A DNA stretch of 16,048 bases, from NCBI GenBank assembly GCA_013003285.1, contig JABDJY010000107.1, positions 1 through 16,048 of the forward strand, read 5' to 3'. Shown in pieces: positions 6,405 through 14,560 of the stretch (the first letter of the stretch is position 1; every line of letters starts with the position of its first letter). Under the pieces are notes generated by a model, which worked only from the letters and a program-made list of their open reading frames with translations, did not search any database and was not told the DNA's origin. The stretch comes from Alphaproteobacteria bacterium. GTDB taxonomy: Bacteria > Pseudomonadota > Alphaproteobacteria > UBA6615. A program made the translations under genes and the position numbers.

Positions 6405-7407
6405 AGTCAGCCGCGTCGCGGGACTTGGTCTCGAGATTCAGACTGTCGATAAATTGAGCGGTGCTGCGATCATGCCACCGGCCGTCACGACCGTGAAAAC
6501 CGACATGCCCGCCGCCGGAAGTGACCGCCGACAATAGACAATCGTTCGCGGCCCAGTCGATCTGTTCATACATCTCTACAGGTATCCAGGGATCATTGGT
6601 TGCGTGAACAAGCATCGTCGGTATTTTAATACCACCGAGGAACTGCGCGGCTGAACTTTGACGGTAATAGTCGTCAGCGTCGGCAAATCCGTTAAGCGGC
6701 GCAACCACGCTATCGTCCAGCCCATAGATCGTCTTGGAGCGCTGCAGCGATTCCAATTGGTTGTTGTCGAGGATCGACGGTCCCGCCAACCAATCCCGCT
6801 TAGTGTTGGCGACCAGCCAACGATGATAAATCCAATTTCGCCGCGCATTGATGCGTTGGGTTGCCCAACTCAAATCGATCGGGGCCGAAACCGAGATGGC
6901 GGCATCGAGAGGCGTCGAGTTCCCCTCCTCACCGAGATATTTAAGCAGCATACTGCCGCCCAACGAGAACCCAACGGCAACCAGTCCGTTCTTGCTAAGC
7001 CGCTTGGGTATGTCGTCAATTACACGGCGGTAATCATCGCTACGGCCTGCATGATACAATTCCTGGCAAGCCGAACGGGTCGAACCGGCGCCTCGCAGGT
7101 TTAGGCGCATGACCGGATAGCCATTTTCCAAAAAATAACGCGCTGACCCCAGGACATACGCGCTATCGGCGCAGCCCGTGAAACCATGAATAAGGATGAT
7201 CGTCGGGTAGCCATGATCAGTTTCCGGCATATGCAGCGATGCACTCAGCCGGTCACCGTTTTCCATGGGGAAGAAGAAGGCTTCCGCCGGCCACGATGCT
7301 AAATCGGCATAGTCTTGCAGGACGTGATTGCGCACGGTCTGTAGGTCACCGCCGAACCAGGGGGCGCGGGCGCGAAACGGCGAAAACGATAAGGGAGTGC
7401 CGGTCAT
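6403..7407 (-). CDS. YheT-family alpha/beta hydrolase
   Basis: A 334-residue alpha/beta-hydrolase of the YheT/UPF0017 family (esterase-like, cytosolic). The start FRARAPWFGGDLQTV is typical of the family, which usually opens with a P-WL-GGHLQT-type motif. The oxyanion strand is IILIHGFTGCADSAY (about 70-84). The nucleophile elbow is GFSLGGSMLLKYLGEEG with Ser148. The acid is Asp272 in HATNDPWIP and the histidine is His301 in SGGGHVGFHG. The natural substrate of YheT proteins is not established. The ATG overlaps the TGA of the upstream alpha/beta hydrolase by 4 bp (ATGA, 7404-7407), so the two are translationally coupled. It converges with the peroxiredoxin gene across a shared terminator region. 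Confidence 0.92.
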   Translation of the reverse strand: MTGTPLSFSPFRARAPWFGGDLQTVRNHVLQDYADLASWPAEAFFFPMENGDRLSASLHMPETDHGYPTIILIHGFTGCADSAYVLGSARYFLENGYPVMRLNLRGAGSTRSACQELYHAGRSDDYRRVIDDIPKRLSKNGLVAVGFSLGGSMLLKYLGEEGNSTPLDAAISVSAPIDLSWATQRINARRNWIYHRWLVANTKRDWLAGPSILDNNQLESLQRSKTIYGLDDSVVAPLNGFADADDYYRQSSAAQFLGGIKIPTMLVHATNDPWIPVEMYEQIDWAANDCLLSAVTSGGGHVGFHGRDGRWHDRSTAQFIDSLNLETKSRDAAD

Positions 7408-8243
7408 GCGCCGAGAAAACCTCTGATTGCTGCGATTTGGTCGTCAGCCTGTAATGCGGGGGCATGGCCAACGCCGGAGAATTCGACGATTTCCGACTCA
7501 GGACCACGTTCAACCATCTCAGACGCTGTCTCGGCAAGAAGATTGTCAGAATCCGCACCTCGTAATACCAATGTGGGGCACGAAATCTGATCCCAAACCG
7601 ACCATATATCGACATCGATCATAGGGCTGGAGCGGAACGCGTCAGTTATCCCGGGATCATAGGAGGGGCTGATAGTACCGTCGTCATTTTGCCGGGCGCC
7701 GTGCTTGGCCATGCGCTGCCATTGTTCATCGCTCAACGGGCCGAACGGTGCGTAAACGTCGCGCAAATACGCTTCGAATGCCGCCATATTGGCAAACCGA
7801 TTCTCTTTGGCCATATAAGACCCGATCCGCTCAAGCGCGGCTTTAGGTACGAAGGGACCGATATCGTTGATCACCAGGCGGCGAATCGGACTATTGGGCA
7901 TGGCCGCCAACATGATGCCGATGAGGCCGCCCATGGAGGTTCCAACCCAATCGATACAATCGACACCGAGCCGCGCGATCAGCACATTAGCGTCGGCCAT
8001 ATATTGGGCATAATTATATCCTGCCGAATCTTCCAGCCAGCCGCTTTGCCCGCGCCCGACGACATCGAGGCAGGCAACCCGGTGGGTCGATTCCAAACTG
8101 CCCGCCAGGCTATCGAAGCTGCGGGCGTTCTGGCTCAACCCGTGGACACACACAATTGTGCCATCATCGGCACTACCCCATTCGGTATAGTGGAGCCGGT
8201 GAAACCCTTTTGGGTTCAATCCGAGAATTGAACGTGACCGCAT
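7404..8243 (-). CDS. Alpha/beta-fold hydrolase
   Basis: A 279-residue single-domain alpha/beta hydrolase. HG-LSQNARSFD (about 34-44) forms the oxyanion region, DVVGRGQSGW (about 60-69) follows, and the nucleophile is Ser103 in GTSMGGLIGIMLA. A lid covers about residues 130-210. The acid is Asp231 in LRGADSDNL and the histidine is His260 in GVGHAPAL. Related proteins are esterases, haloperoxidase-like enzymes or C-C hydrolases, and substrate cannot be chosen from sequence. No signal peptide is seen. I take the ATG at 8241-8243, with GAGG (forward 8253-8256) 9 nt upstream; a TTG at 8244-8246 would add one residue. It is the first gene of a two-gene unit with the YheT-like gene and is divergent from the GNAT gene across 97 bp. 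Confidence 0.9.
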   Translation of the reverse strand: MRSRSILGLNPKGFHRLHYTEWGSADDGTIVCVHGLSQNARSFDSLAGSLESTHRVACLDVVGRGQSGWLEDSAGYNYAQYMADANVLIARLGVDCIDWVGTSMGGLIGIMLAAMPNSPIRRLVINDIGPFVPKAALERIGSYMAKENRFANMAAFEAYLRDVYAPFGPLSDEQWQRMAKHGARQNDDGTISPSYDPGITDAFRSSPMIDVDIWSVWDQISCPTLVLRGADSDNLLAETASEMVERGPESEIVEFSGVGHAPALQADDQIAAIRGFLGA

Positions 8244-8340
8244 CAAAGCGCGCCTCTACCTTAACTTTGCGAACAGAGATATTCAGAACGCCGCCCCCTA
8301 GAGCAGTCCGCGGCCATGGGGTCAAGGTTTGGAGGACGCG

Positions 8341-8790
8341 ATGACGGAAATTTTAGTGGAACCGCCGGGAGCAGATGACAAGAACAGCTGGCGTGAGCTC
8401 TTCGAGGGCTATCGGAAATTCTACAAAATGCCAGAAGATCCGGAAGTCGCCGAAAGGGTCTGGCAGTGGATCCACGACCCGAACCACGCCACCGAATGCT
8501 TGCTGGCCCGCGAACCGTCCGGGACGGTGATTGGCCTGGCCCATTTTCGCGCCCTACCGAGACCGCTATCCGGAACAAACGCGGGATTTCTCGACGATCT
8601 GTTTGTGGCTCCGGAAGCGCGCGGTAGTGGCGCTGCCGACGCGCTGATCGCCGCGGTAAGCGACATCGGCCGTGAGCGCGGCTGGTCGTGGCTGCGCTGG
8701 TTCACCGCGGAAGATAATCACCGCGCCCGGGCCTTCTACGACCGGGTGGCCTATTTGAGCCAATGGCAAACCTACCAAATCGATCTTTAG
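8341..8790 (+). CDS. GNAT-family N-acetyltransferase
   Basis: A 149-residue GNAT protein. The core motif A is at about residues 84-110: FLDDLFVAPEARGSGAADAL, where V-PEARGSGAA is the acetyl-CoA pyrophosphate-binding loop (Q/R-x-x-G-x-G/A). It is followed by LRWFTAEDNHRARAFYDRVAY, the conserved motif B with the active-site-region Tyr. It transfers an acetyl group from acetyl-CoA to an unknown amine. The ATG at 8341 has GGAGG (8331-8335) 5 nt upstream; an in-frame TTG at 8329 is less likely because it would precede this ribosome site. The next gene starts 10 nt after the TAG stop, with its ribosome site overlapping that stop, so they form an operon. Confidence 0.92.
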   Translation: MTEILVEPPGADDKNSWRELFEGYRKFYKMPEDPEVAERVWQWIHDPNHATECLLAREPSGTVIGLAHFRALPRPLSGTNAGFLDDLFVAPEARGSGAADALIAAVSDIGRERGWSWLRWFTAEDNHRARAFYDRVAYLSQWQTYQIDL

Positions 8791-8800
8791 GGCAACTGAT

Positions 8801-11191
8801 GTGAGAAAAATTGGCAGATATTTCGGTTATATCCTTGCCGGTTTGGCCGGATTGGCGGTTGTGATCGTCCTCGTCGTCGCGGCGGGCAGCGCGATTATCC
8901 TCGAAACCTCGGTACCCGATTACAGTGGCGAAGACCGTATTCCGCAATTGGGTGGATCTGTGACGGTCATTCGCGACGGCAACGCCATTCCACATATCTT
9001 CGCTGACACGGCGCTCGACGCCTACCGGGCGCTGGGATATCTGCACGCCCAGGATCGGTTCTTCCAGATGGAGATGGCGCGGCGTATTGGTACCGGCCAA
9101 CTCTCCGAGCTCATCGGCGGCGCCGGCCTGCGGACCGACCGTTTTATGCGCACTCTGGGTATAGGACGGTTGGCCGACGCCGCGGTCGCCAATATGGCGC
9201 CTGCAACGCGGGCCGCGACCGAAGCCTACACAGAAGGCGTGAACGCCTGGATCGAGTCTCCAAACACTGGGCGGCCGCCGGAACTAATCCTATTGGGCGA
9301 ACAACCGCGCCCGTGGCGGCTCGCCGACAGTGCCATGTGGGGCCGGTTGATGGCCTTGCTGTTGTCGGGAAACTGGACTGACGAACTCTTGCGGGCCCAA
9401 CTGGCCGTACGGCTCGATTCGCAGCAGGTCGACGATCTGTGGCCCGGCGAACCTGGTGATACCCCGACGACCTTGGCGGGCTTGATCGATCCAAGTGATT
9501 TAGCCGCGATCGACAAGGCGATCCCGGAATTTCTGTTTCAGGCCAGCGCATCGAACCAGTGGGTGGTGAACGGCGATCGCAGCGCGACCGGAAAGCCGTT
9601 GCTCGCCAACGACCCCCATCTCGGTTTCATGGCGCCGGGCATGTGGTACCTGGCGCGCATCGTCACCCCGGAGTTTACCGGCGCCGGCGCGACCCTGCCC
9701 GGCCAACCCTTCTTTGCGGTCGGCCATAACAGCCACCTCGCCTGGGGTTTCACGACCACCCATGCAGATACGCAGGATTTGTTCATCGAGCGGCTCAATC
9801 CCGACGATTCCGAACAATATCTGGTACCCGGCGGCACGCTTCCCTTCGAAACCCGCCGTGAGGAAATCGCCGTTCGCCTGCGCAGCGAGCCGGAAATTGT
9901 CAACGTTCGCACCACCCGCCATGGCCCGGTGATCTCCGATATCAGCCCCTCTGCCGCCACGGTGGCGCCAGCGGGCCATGTGCTGGCGCTCGCCTTTCCC
10001 GCGTTACGGCCCGACGATCGCACCGCCGATGCGCTGTACGGCATCAATCGCGCCAAAACGCGAGGCGAACTCATGACCGCATTGGCCCAGTTCCATTCGC
10101 CGATGCAGAACATGGTCTTTGCCTTCACAAATGGGGACATTGGTTTTGTCGCCCCTGCCCGCGTTCCCTTGCGCAAAAATGGTGATGGGCGAACGCCAGT
10201 AGCCGGATGGACCGGTGACCATGACTGGCAAGGATTCATTCCATTTACTGCTCTGCCGCAGCGCCACAATCCGTCAAATGGTCAGATCGCCAACGCCAAT
10301 AATCGCGTGGTCGACGGCGATTACCCTCACCTGATCACACCCGACTGGCCCGAAGGGTACCGGGCGGCGCGTATCTCGACTTTGCTCGAAGGCAAAGCAC
10401 AGCATGACAGCGACAGCTTCACTGCCTTGCAAAATGACATCGTCTCCCCAGCCGCGCAGGCACTATTGCCGCTGCTGCTAAAGCATCTTGGACCCGCAGA
10501 TGGTCCAAATTCCCAAACCGCGATCGATCTTTTGCGTGGTTGGGATGGCGCCATGGACCGCGCACGGCCGCAACCGTTGATTTTCACCGCTTGGTTGCAA
10601 AACCTGGGAGATCAGCTGTACGGCGATGAACTCGGACCGCACGCGCCGCGTTATGGCGGAATCCGGCCCCGAGTGCTTCAGCGCATGCTCAACGACCGCC
10701 GCCAATGGTGCGATGATATTGACACGCCCCAAACCGAAGATTGCGGTGCGACGGTCACGACGGCCTTCGCTATCGCCATGGAGGATATGAGCGAGCGTCT
10801 GGGAGACGATCCAACAGCCTGGCTCTGGGGTGATCTGCATGTGGCGCGGTTCGAACATCCGGTGCTACGACGAATTCCGATCCTGGGTGATTTATTTGCG
10901 GTAGCGGTTGCGACCAGTGGCGGCGATTTCACCATCAATCGCGGGACACCGCGTTCGAGGGACAAGAGCCCCTTCACCCATGTCCATGGCGCCGGACTAC
11001 GGACAGTTTTCGATCTGTCCGATCTCGATAAATCCCGCCTGATGATCGCCACGGGTCAATCGGGACATGTACGCTCCCCCTTCTTCGCCGATACCACCGT
11101 CGAGTGGCGCGATGGCCGCTATCTCGTTTTAAATGGCGATCCCGCCGCGGTTCGGGCGAGAACAACCGGCGAATTAACGCTGATACCCTGA
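8801..11191 (+). CDS. Penicillin acylase-family Ntn-hydrolase (penicillin/AHL acylase)
   Basis: A 796-residue precursor of the penicillin amidase S45 family. A hydrophobic helix at about residues 9-34 is a membrane anchor or signal for the periplasm. The alpha region includes GYLHAQDRFFQMEMARR (about 79-95). The autocatalytic site and N-terminal nucleophile is Ser251 in ASASNQWVV, followed by KPLLANDPHLGF (about 265-276) and GHNSHLAWGFTTTHADTQD (about 309-327). The beta chain is 251-796, containing NANNRVVDGDYP. Members hydrolyse amide bonds of penicillins, N-acyl-homoserine lactones or acylated amino acids; the sequence does not decide which. Start is GTG with AGGG 8 nt upstream, overlapping the GNAT stop codon. 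Threonine ammonia-lyase follows after 10 nt, so the three genes are probably one transcript. Confidence 0.94.
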   Translation: MRKIGRYFGYILAGLAGLAVVIVLVVAAGSAIILETSVPDYSGEDRIPQLGGSVTVIRDGNAIPHIFADTALDAYRALGYLHAQDRFFQMEMARRIGTGQLSELIGGAGLRTDRFMRTLGIGRLADAAVANMAPATRAATEAYTEGVNAWIESPNTGRPPELILLGEQPRPWRLADSAMWGRLMALLLSGNWTDELLRAQLAVRLDSQQVDDLWPGEPGDTPTTLAGLIDPSDLAAIDKAIPEFLFQASASNQWVVNGDRSATGKPLLANDPHLGFMAPGMWYLARIVTPEFTGAGATLPGQPFFAVGHNSHLAWGFTTTHADTQDLFIERLNPDDSEQYLVPGGTLPFETRREEIAVRLRSEPEIVNVRTTRHGPVISDISPSAATVAPAGHVLALAFPALRPDDRTADALYGINRAKTRGELMTALAQFHSPMQNMVFAFTNGDIGFVAPARVPLRKNGDGRTPVAGWTGDHDWQGFIPFTALPQRHNPSNGQIANANNRVVDGDYPHLITPDWPEGYRAARISTLLEGKAQHDSDSFTALQNDIVSPAAQALLPLLLKHLGPADGPNSQTAIDLLRGWDGAMDRARPQPLIFTAWLQNLGDQLYGDELGPHAPRYGGIRPRVLQRMLNDRRQWCDDIDTPQTEDCGATVTTAFAIAMEDMSERLGDDPTAWLWGDLHVARFEHPVLRRIPILGDLFAVAVATSGGDFTINRGTPRSRDKSPFTHVHGAGLRTVFDLSDLDKSRLMIATGQSGHVRSPFFADTTVEWRDGRYLVLNGDPAAVRARTTGELTLIP

Positions 11192-11201
11192 TGGCTGCAT
11201 C

Positions 11202-12431
11202 ATGCCGATAACTCGCAAAGACATAGACGCCGCCGCTGTTACGTTGAAGGGGTCCGTGGTCCACACACCGACCGCGTTCTCACCCGGACTGTCGCGGATC
11301 GCCGGTACAGAACTTCATCTGAAGCTTGAGAATTTACAGCATACCGGTTCGTTTAAAGTGCGCGGCGCGTTGAACAAATTTTCGAACCTGCCGCGCGACA
11401 CGGTCAGCGGGGTGATTGCGTGTTCAGCCGGCAATCACGGTCAGGGCGTTGCCTATTTCGCCGATAAGTTGGGATTTCCGGCGACCATCGTCATGCCGCA
11501 AGACACGCCGTTTACGAAGATCGAACGCACCGAGGGGTACGGCGCGAAGGTGGTTTTGCACGGTGCCTCGCTCGCCGACGCACAATCACATACCAACGAA
11601 TTGGCCGACGCCGAGAAGCTGACCTTCATCCATCCCTACGACGACCCTCTCGTCATCGCGGGTCAAGGCACCATCGGCCTCGAAATGCTCGCCGATCTAC
11701 CCCAACTCGACGCTATCGTTGTTCCCATCGGGGGCGGCGGCTTAATCGCCGGTATCGCAACGGCGGCGAAAGCGATCAAGCCGGATATTCGCATCATCGG
11801 GGTAGAAACCGCGTTCTATCCCTCGATGCGCGACGCCCTGGCCGGCGATGAGATTACCGCCGAAGGCGCTACCCTGGCCGAGGGTATCGCGGTGAAAACA
11901 CCCGGTGCGCTCACACTTCCCATCATTCGCGAACTGGTCGACCGGATTATCGTGCTCGACGAACCGGCGATCGAAGAAGCCGTAGAACTTATGGCCGACA
12001 CCGGCCGTTTGGTTGTCGAGGGCGCCGGCGCGGTTGGGCTCGGGGCGGTGTTAGCCGAACCGGACCTGTTTGCCGATAGCGTTACCGGGCTGGTGATCAG
12101 CGGCGGCAATATCGATATGCGCGTCCTCGCCTCCGTTCTGCTACGCGGATTGGTTCGGGGCGGCCAATTGGTCCGCCTGCGGGTCCAAATCACCGATGCG
12201 CCCGGAAACCTGGCCCGGGTCACGCGAATCATCGGCGACGCGGGCGGCAATATCGTCGAAATCGTGCACCAGCGTCTGTTCTACGATGTGCCCGTAAAAC
12301 ACACCGATATCGACGTTGTGATCGAGACCCGAAACGCCAGCCATACCGCGGAAATTCAAGAAAAACTGGAGCTCGCCGGATGGCCGTCCTTCGCCCTTAG
12401 CCATATGGCTGATATGCCGGGGTCTCCCTAA
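11202..12431 (+). CDS. ilvA: Threonine ammonia-lyase with C-terminal ACT domain
   Basis: A 409-residue PLP enzyme that deaminates threonine (and usually serine) to 2-oxobutyrate (or pyruvate) and ammonia. The PLP lysine is Lys52 in TGSFKVRGALNKF. The substrate loop CSAGNHGQGVAY is at about 74-85 and the phosphate-binding glycine loop PIGGGGLIAG at about 175-184. A single ACT domain covers about 330-405 (LRVQITDAPGNLARVTRIIG). Length fits the shorter threonine ammonia-lyase class with one ACT domain rather than the approximately 500-residue biosynthetic IlvA with a double regulatory domain, so it may be catabolic (TdcB-like). The start is ATG with a poor ribosome site, 10 nt after the acylase stop, which suggests translational coupling. 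Confidence 0.93.
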   Translation: MPITRKDIDAAAVTLKGSVVHTPTAFSPGLSRIAGTELHLKLENLQHTGSFKVRGALNKFSNLPRDTVSGVIACSAGNHGQGVAYFADKLGFPATIVMPQDTPFTKIERTEGYGAKVVLHGASLADAQSHTNELADAEKLTFIHPYDDPLVIAGQGTIGLEMLADLPQLDAIVVPIGGGGLIAGIATAAKAIKPDIRIIGVETAFYPSMRDALAGDEITAEGATLAEGIAVKTPGALTLPIIRELVDRIIVLDEPAIEEAVELMADTGRLVVEGAGAVGLGAVLAEPDLFADSVTGLVISGGNIDMRVLASVLLRGLVRGGQLVRLRVQITDAPGNLARVTRIIGDAGGNIVEIVHQRLFYDVPVKHTDIDVVIETRNASHTAEIQEKLELAGWPSFALSHMADMPGSP

Positions 12432-12438
12432 CGGCTTC

Positions 12439-12479
12439 TTAACCACTCTCAAGCAATCTAGCCCTAACGTATTAACCGC
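12439..12479 (+). promoter_or_regulatory. Possible CtrA-type half-sites upstream of motA
   Basis: The 70-bp gap before motA holds TTAACCAC (12439-12446) and TTAACCGC (12472-12479), the same 6-mer twice, 33 bp apart (about three helical turns). TTAACC is the core of CtrA recognition in alphaproteobacteria, and motility genes are common CtrA targets. The canonical paired TTAA-N7-TTAA is not present (the first has CAAG in place of the second half), and TTAACC also occurs at 616 near marR. The call is weak. Confidence 0.25.
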
Positions 12480-12501
12480 AAAACTGCGGGCAAGGATTGC
12501 C

Positions 12502-13359
12502 ATGTTTGTAATAATCGGCTGGGTCATCGTCACTGTGTCTGTCCTGGGGGGATATGTCGCCATGGGCGGCAAACTCATCGTGCTGTTTCAGCCGTTTGAG
12601 CTGGTGATTATCGGTGGCGCCGGTGTAGGTGCTTTCGTCGCCGGTAATCCAAAGTGGGTCATTAAAGCGAGCGGCAAGGCTGTAAAGACCGCCCTCAAGG
12701 GACCCGCCAACAGCAAAGACGATTATCTCGAACTGCTGTCCATGATGTACGCCACCTTTAAACTGGCCAAGACAAAGGGCAATCTGGAACTGGAACAGCA
12801 TATCGAAAATCCGGAAGAGAGTACGCTATTTTCCAATTTTCCCGGCTTCCTGGCGGACCATCACGCGGTGGAGTTTTTCTGCGACTATCTGCGGCTCGTC
12901 ACCCTCGGCACCGAGAAAGCCCATGAGCTTGAAGCACTGATGGATGAAGAGATAGAAGTCCATCATCACCAGGACGAAACCGTCGCCGGCGCCATGCAAA
13001 GCATGGCCGATGGATTTCCCGCCCTCGGCATCGTCGCCGCGGTGCTCGGTATTATTAAAACCATGGGCTCCATTACCGAGCCGCCGGAAATTCTGGGCAA
13101 ACTGATCGGCGGTGCATTGGTCGGTACCTTCCTGGGCATTCTCCTGGCCTATGGCTTCGTCGCCCCGCTGGCGACGTCGATCAAAGGCGCTCAAGAGGCC
13201 AACAGCAAATATATCATCTGCCTCAAGGCCGGCATTCTGGCCCATGTCCAGGGTTATGCGCCGGCCGTATCGGTGGAGTTCGCCCGCAAAGCCTTGATGT
13301 CGGGTGAACGCCCGTCTTTCGCCGAGCTCGAAGAAGCAACTTCCGCCGTACCGTCCTAG
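12502..13359 (+). CDS. motA: Flagellar motor stator protein MotA
   Basis: A 285-residue inner-membrane protein that with MotB forms the proton-driven stator of the flagellar motor. TM segments appear at about residues 2-20, 33-50, 168-190 and 200-225. The conserved prolines that act in torque generation lie in DGFPALGIVAAVLGIIKTMG and AYGFVAPLA. The large cytoplasmic loop (about 55-165) carries charged residues that contact FliG, including the ETVAGAMQSMADG segment before TM3. The length and start MFVIIGWVIVTVSVLGGYVA are typical of the E. coli/alphaproteobacterial MotA type, rather than the MotP/PomA type. ATG has AGGA 6 nt upstream. The stop is TAG and motB follows after 27 bp. Confidence 0.97.
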   Translation: MFVIIGWVIVTVSVLGGYVAMGGKLIVLFQPFELVIIGGAGVGAFVAGNPKWVIKASGKAVKTALKGPANSKDDYLELLSMMYATFKLAKTKGNLELEQHIENPEESTLFSNFPGFLADHHAVEFFCDYLRLVTLGTEKAHELEALMDEEIEVHHHQDETVAGAMQSMADGFPALGIVAAVLGIIKTMGSITEPPEILGKLIGGALVGTFLGILLAYGFVAPLATSIKGAQEANSKYIICLKAGILAHVQGYAPAVSVEFARKALMSGERPSFAELEEATSAVPS

Positions 13360-13386
13360 GCCGGAGCGGGATTTGATAGCGATCTC

Positions 13387-14433
13387 ATGACGGATCTCCT
13401 CGACCAACCGATCATCATCAAGAAGGTCAAGAAGGGCGGCCATGGCCATCATGGTGGCGCCTGGAAAGTCGCTTACGCCGATTTCGTGACCGCCATGATG
13501 GCGTTCTTTCTCTTGCTGTGGTTGCTCAATGCCACCACCGAAGAGCAAAAGAGAGGCCTCGCCGACTATTTTTCACCGGCCTCTGTTTCAAGCACAGGTA
13601 GTGGCTCTGGCGGTGTATTGGGCGGCCAGTCGATTAGTGTTGAGGGCAATCAAGTCTCTGCCGGTGGCCCGACCGAAGGTGGCGCGACGCTGCCCATCCC
13701 ACCCTCGACGACGCCCCCCGCCGAGATCGAAGGCGAAGACCCGGAAGCCGAAGTGGTTGATTCCGACACCGCCGGAGACGTGGTGACCGAGAGCGTCGAC
13801 GAGTTGCTGGCGCGTCATGAACAGGAACAATTCGAGGTGGCGGAAGACACGCTGCGCGATGCCATTGAGGCCATACCCTCGCTCGAAGCATTGCAAGACA
13901 GTTTAGTGATCGAGCAGACTCCAGAGGGGCTGCGTATTCAGCTGATCGATCAGGATGGCGTCCCCATGTTCGCCTCAGGCAGCGCCAAAGCCAATGAGCA
14001 ACTCATTCAACTCATCGGTTTGGTCTCCGAAGTGGTGACCCAAATGCCAAATAAGGTTTCGATTTCCGGTCATACCGATAGCGTGCCGTTCCGCAACGAC
14101 GATGGATATTCGAACTGGGAACTGAGTTCGGACCGGGCCAACGCCGCCCGCCGCCTGCTGATTGATGCGGGTCTGGATCAGGAACGCGTGGCCAATGTTC
14201 AAGGTAGATCAGCGACCGAACCCTATCTCGTTGAAGACACGACCGATGCCAGTAACCGGCGTATCAGTATCGTGCTATTGCGTGAAAACACTCCCGCTGC
14301 CCCAATTTCCGATGAAGGCGCCGGCGCCAATCTCTTCAAAGATGAGCGCGAGGTGGATAAGACCCCGCCGCCACCACGGCGTGAAGCTCCGCTCGAAGAC
14401 GCCCGCACCCGGAATATTACCCCGCGCGGTTAA
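13387..14433 (+). CDS. motB: Flagellar motor stator protein MotB
   Basis: A 348-residue stator partner of MotA. A basic, Gly/His-rich N-terminus (IIKKVKKGGHGHHGGAWKVA) precedes the single TM, YADFVTAMMAFFLLLWLLNA (about 30-49), with the proton-carrying Asp32. A plug region and a long acidic, Gly/Ser/Pro-rich linker (about 60-135) follow. The periplasmic OmpA-like peptidoglycan-binding domain lies at about 200-310, with SGHTDSVPF, NWELSSDRANAARR and NRRISIVLL. The C-terminal tail is Pro/Arg-rich (TPPPPRREAP). The linker and tail are longer than in E. coli MotB, as is common in alphaproteobacteria. It forms an operon with motA, 27 bp away. Confidence 0.97.
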   Translation: MTDLLDQPIIIKKVKKGGHGHHGGAWKVAYADFVTAMMAFFLLLWLLNATTEEQKRGLADYFSPASVSSTGSGSGGVLGGQSISVEGNQVSAGGPTEGGATLPIPPSTTPPAEIEGEDPEAEVVDSDTAGDVVTESVDELLARHEQEQFEVAEDTLRDAIEAIPSLEALQDSLVIEQTPEGLRIQLIDQDGVPMFASGSAKANEQLIQLIGLVSEVVTQMPNKVSISGHTDSVPFRNDDGYSNWELSSDRANAARRLLIDAGLDQERVANVQGRSATEPYLVEDTTDASNRRISIVLLRENTPAAPISDEGAGANLFKDEREVDKTPPPPRREAPLEDARTRNITPRG

Positions 14434-14501
14434 GCTTAACGCTTTCATATTTCAGGGAATTGCCGCCACCAGCGGTTATCGATAGAATCATTACCGTCGA
14501 T

Positions 14502-14527
14502 GCGCTCTCGCGGTACGCCTAGAGCGC
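14502..14527 (+). terminator. Hairpin between motB and bpt, possible weak terminator
   Basis: GCGCTCT (14502-14508) pairs exactly with AGAGCGC (14521-14527). An inner GCG-GTA-CGC (14510-14518) can extend the stem past a small internal loop. The downstream sequence GTTCATTT is only modestly T-rich, so termination would be weak. It begins about 70 nt after the motB stop and ends 33 nt before the preferred bpt start. Confidence 0.4.
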
Positions 14528-14560
14528 GTTCATTTGAGTAACAGCTATCCGCCGCCATTG

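Noticed and set aside
8329..8340. TTG start adding four residues to the GNAT protein
   Set aside because: The GGAGG ribosome site lies just after this TTG and is correctly spaced for the ATG at 8341.
9538..10269. Long minus-strand open frame (about 240 codons) inside the acylase gene
   Set aside because: It is antisense to a strongly supported gene with catalytic motifs; its sequence is rich in Arg/Ser/Gly with no recognisable domain, as expected of a shadow frame in GC-biased DNA.
12476..12489. CCGCA-AAAC-TGCGG hairpin before motA as a terminator of the threonine ammonia-lyase gene
   Set aside because: The stem is only 5 bp, has no T-run, and overlaps the motA leader and ribosome site region.
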